Origin: Falsiruegeria litorea R37
Lineage (GTDB): Bacteria; Pseudomonadota; Alphaproteobacteria; Rhodobacterales; Rhodobacteraceae
Length of the DNA: 64,000 bases
Assembly: GCF_900172225.1 (NCBI RefSeq)
Contig: NZ_FWFO01000001.1
Span: forward strand, 124,001 to 188,000
Direction: 5' to 3'
In this document: in pieces, positions 62,336 through 64,000 of the stretch
Position numbering within the stretch: position 1 is the stretch's first letter
Layout of the letters: the number at the start of each line of letters is the position of its first letter
Made by a program: the position numbers and the translations under genes
The notes under the pieces: model-generated
Told to the model about the DNA's origin: nothing
Database searches by the model: none
The model's input: only the letters and a program-made list of their open reading frames with translations

Positions 62336-62914
62336 ATGTGGACCATGTCTGAAGCTCCGAACGTTCTTATCGCAATCGGAACTCTCTTAGGTGGTTCAGC
62401 AGCGATGTGGGGTGCTTACTCAGCGTGCCGCGGCCTAGAGACATGGAGAAAAGAGCGCGAGTCGGATCTGGCCAAGCGTTTGGCAGCGGCAATCTATCAA
62501 TACCGAAAGTCGCTTTTGGAAATAACTCATCCCGACGTTTCACCTGAAGAGCGCCAACTAGAGAATGGCCCACAGGAAAACTTGGGGCCAAACTATTTTG
62601 TTTATTGGTTTCGCTTTGGAAAAACCAAAGTTCCCCTGAAGGCCGTAGAAGAGATATTGGCTGAGGGAGAACTGAGGTGGGGTAGCGAAATCTATCGCAT
62701 GTTTGAGCCAATAGAACAGACTGAGAGAAACTTGCTGCGCAAGATTTTAGCTACGGACGAGACTGCTTATGCTTCCAATCAGGAACGTATTTCTGGTGTT
62801 CATTCCGCTGATGAGTTCTTGAAAGATTTAGCTTACAAAAAAACCTGCGAAGCCGCTCGTGAGATTCAAACGGCATTTCGGCCAATCGTTGATTTTCTTA
62901 AAGGGAAGGTTTGA
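62336..62914 (+). CDS. Unknown protein, AT-richer gene inside the right-end cluster
   Basis: Protein of 192 residues. One hydrophobic stretch near the start (VLIAIGTLLGGSAAMWGAYSA) then a soluble helical body with charged residues (RKERESDLAKRL); resembles small membrane-anchored proteins of unknown role found in accessory regions. ATG 62336 follows GAGAG. Its base use is visibly AT-richer than the flanking cluster genes, and GC-rich palindromic segments lie on both sides, so it may have been inserted. Confidence 0.65.
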   Translation: MWTMSEAPNVLIAIGTLLGGSAAMWGAYSACRGLETWRKERESDLAKRLAAAIYQYRKSLLEITHPDVSPEERQLENGPQENLGPNYFVYWFRFGKTKVPLKAVEEILAEGELRWGSEIYRMFEPIEQTERNLLRKILATDETAYASNQERISGVHSADEFLKDLAYKKTCEAAREIQTAFRPIVDFLKGKV

Positions 62915-63042
62915 GCGATGCGTCGAATTACGGACTGCGCGGCGCAGCCGCGACGCGCCCGACCCGCCCCACAGGGCGGGCGCGTTCCGCACCAGCCCTC
63001 GGGCCGGGCGCGCCGCTACCGGTGGGGCAGACAGGAGGTTTC
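62915..63042. repeat. GC-rich palindromic intergenic segment (right of the 62336 gene)
   Basis: Contains paired GCGCGG/CCGCG and CGCCC/GGGCG arms (62939-62987) and GGGCCGGGCGCGCCGC near 63001-63016, which resembles the dispersed repeat at 8427 and 46961 but with changes. Ends at the ribosome site of the last gene. Confidence 0.55.
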
Positions 63043-64000
63043 ATGAAGAGATTGATTGAGAAGGGCCTAATGTTTGGAAATCTGGTCCATATCTCCAGCC
63101 CGGCCCTGATCGAACGTTATAACCGTGCGCTTGAGCATCTGAGCGGCAAGGCCACGCAGCTGAATGACTTTCACGTCGATATCTCTGGGTTTTCGCCGGA
63201 AGTGGGGGAGGAGCTGGGGGATCCGCTCTACCTTAACCCCAATGGGGTCAATCGGCAGTTCATTCTGCTCACGACCGAGCAGAAGCGGGCGCCGTTGTTG
63301 AATGTGAAATTCTCGACCTCGCGGGATATTCTGCGCCAGTTCATCGAGGATAACGAAAGCCAGCTGTTTGCCCTGACGGCCACGGATGCTGTGGCGGGGG
63401 AGCTGGTGAACTCGGTCTTCAAGATCCGATCGGCGCGGGATCTGTTTGACCTGAAAAGCGTTGAGGTTGAGGCCGACACCGTGGGTGGGACGCTCAAGAC
63501 CGCGACGCAGTTGGCGAATATGGTCGAGCGGTTCAAAACCGAGGAAGACGCCTGGTTCGATGATGTGCTGATTGCCGACATGATCGGGGCGGCGAAACAG
63601 ACCGGCGATGTGACGCGTAACCCGGTGCATCTGAGCCAGGGGACGTTTGAGCAGGGCGCGTTCTGGACGGCGCATTTTGGTGGCATGTATCTGTTCACCG
63701 ACCTGGACCATCCGGCGGTGATCGTGAGCGGCGAAAAGCCCGACGACGCGCTGCCGATCAAATATGTCTTTGACCTGAGCGACCGGAACCGGATCGCCAA
63801 GTTTCTGGATTACAACGATCTGGCCGAACCCATCGTCAAGGCGCGCGGAGTGGATGCGGCGGCGATCCTGCAGCAAAAGATGGATTTCATCACCATCGAC
63901 ACGGCAGCGAACGCTGGTATCGACCTGAGCGAACTGGGGCGGAGCGACATGCGGCGGCTGGCGCGGCGGCATGTGGATGAATTACCGGAAGTGTATCACG
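63043..64000 (+). CDS. Unknown conserved protein of the right-end cluster (3' truncated)
   Basis: At least 319 codons, open at the window edge. ATG 63043 follows AGGAGG at strong spacing. The N-terminus MKRLIEKGLMFGNLVHISSP and segments such as GDPLYLNPNGVNRQFILL and DVLIADMIGAAKQT match, from memory, a family annotated only as a domain of unknown function in roseobacters (DUF6638, not certain). No catalytic motif recognised. It was probably once adjacent to the AAA+ gene. Confidence 0.75.
   Translation, partial: MKRLIEKGLMFGNLVHISSPALIERYNRALEHLSGKATQLNDFHVDISGFSPEVGEELGDPLYLNPNGVNRQFILLTTEQKRAPLLNVKFSTSRDILRQFIEDNESQLFALTATDAVAGELVNSVFKIRSARDLFDLKSVEVEADTVGGTLKTATQLANMVERFKTEEDAWFDDVLIADMIGAAKQTGDVTRNPVHLSQGTFEQGAFWTAHFGGMYLFTDLDHPAVIVSGEKPDDALPIKYVFDLSDRNRIAKFLDYNDLAEPIVKARGVDAAAILQQKMDFITIDTAANAGIDLSELGRSDMRRLARRHVDELPEVYH

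Overview
The window looks like a chromosomal segment of a marine alphaproteobacterium of the roseobacter group (Rhodobacteraceae). The evidence is its high-GC codon use, the roseobacter-type gene sets (glcDEF, scattered leuC/leuD/leuB, a bacterioferritin/imelysin iron locus, creatinase), and a terminal cluster of conserved unknown genes that I remember only from this group. Nothing in the window is a plasmid backbone or an rRNA operon. The only RNA gene seen is one tRNA-Pro(CGG).

Layout. 1-9100: the end of a peptide-type ABC importer, an aldehyde dehydrogenase and a drug/metabolite exporter; then a same-strand pncA - hybrid histidine kinase - pncB set for NAD salvage; a tRNA-hydroxylating rhodanese (TrhO); and a small potassium channel. 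9100-13420: an iron locus on the minus strand (bfd, bfr, di-heme oxidoreductase, imelysin, DUF1513 protein) with overlapping genes. 13600-15400: a TetR regulator divergent from an agmatinase-like protein that lacks one metal-ligand histidine. 16011-25710: an integrated mobile element (see below). 25694-37540: tRNA-Pro, a Na/phosphate symporter, leuB, a peroxiredoxin-like protein, a LysR/epimerase pair, leuD and leuC separated by unrelated genes, and rsfS-rlmH. 38000-46800: glycolate oxidase glcDEF, an iron alcohol dehydrogenase, tandem trypsin-like proteases and Hsp20. 47000-57500: an Hsp70-like protein, a phytase-like esterase, a globin, succinate-semialdehyde dehydrogenase, creatinase, an amidinotransferase and a cyclase. 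57671-64000: a conserved unknown cluster of a coiled-coil protein, a membrane protein, a soluble protein, a AAA+ ATPase and a final open gene.

The most unusual part is the 9.7 kb element. It is bounded by 18-bp direct repeats that copy the 3' end of tRNA-Pro(CGG). It carries a RepA-like helicase ATPase, a GmrSD/DUF262-type restriction protein, a 1.6 kb gene-free stretch with thirteen 9-bp tandem repeats and thirteen TTGGGAYTAG-like sites around an AT-rich core (a candidate replication origin), a divergent XRE-repressor switch with palindromic operators, one fused prohead-protease/major-capsid gene, an excisionase-like protein and a broken integrase. There is no terminase, portal or tail gene. 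This fits a phage satellite that supplies its own capsid protein and borrows the rest from a helper phage. The integrase is frameshifted and lacks about 35 residues, so the element may now be trapped.

Two other points deserve attention: the AAA+ ATPase cluster at the right end, interrupted by an AT-richer gene between GC-rich palindromic repeats, and the pairing of creatinase with an arginine:glycine-type amidinotransferase.
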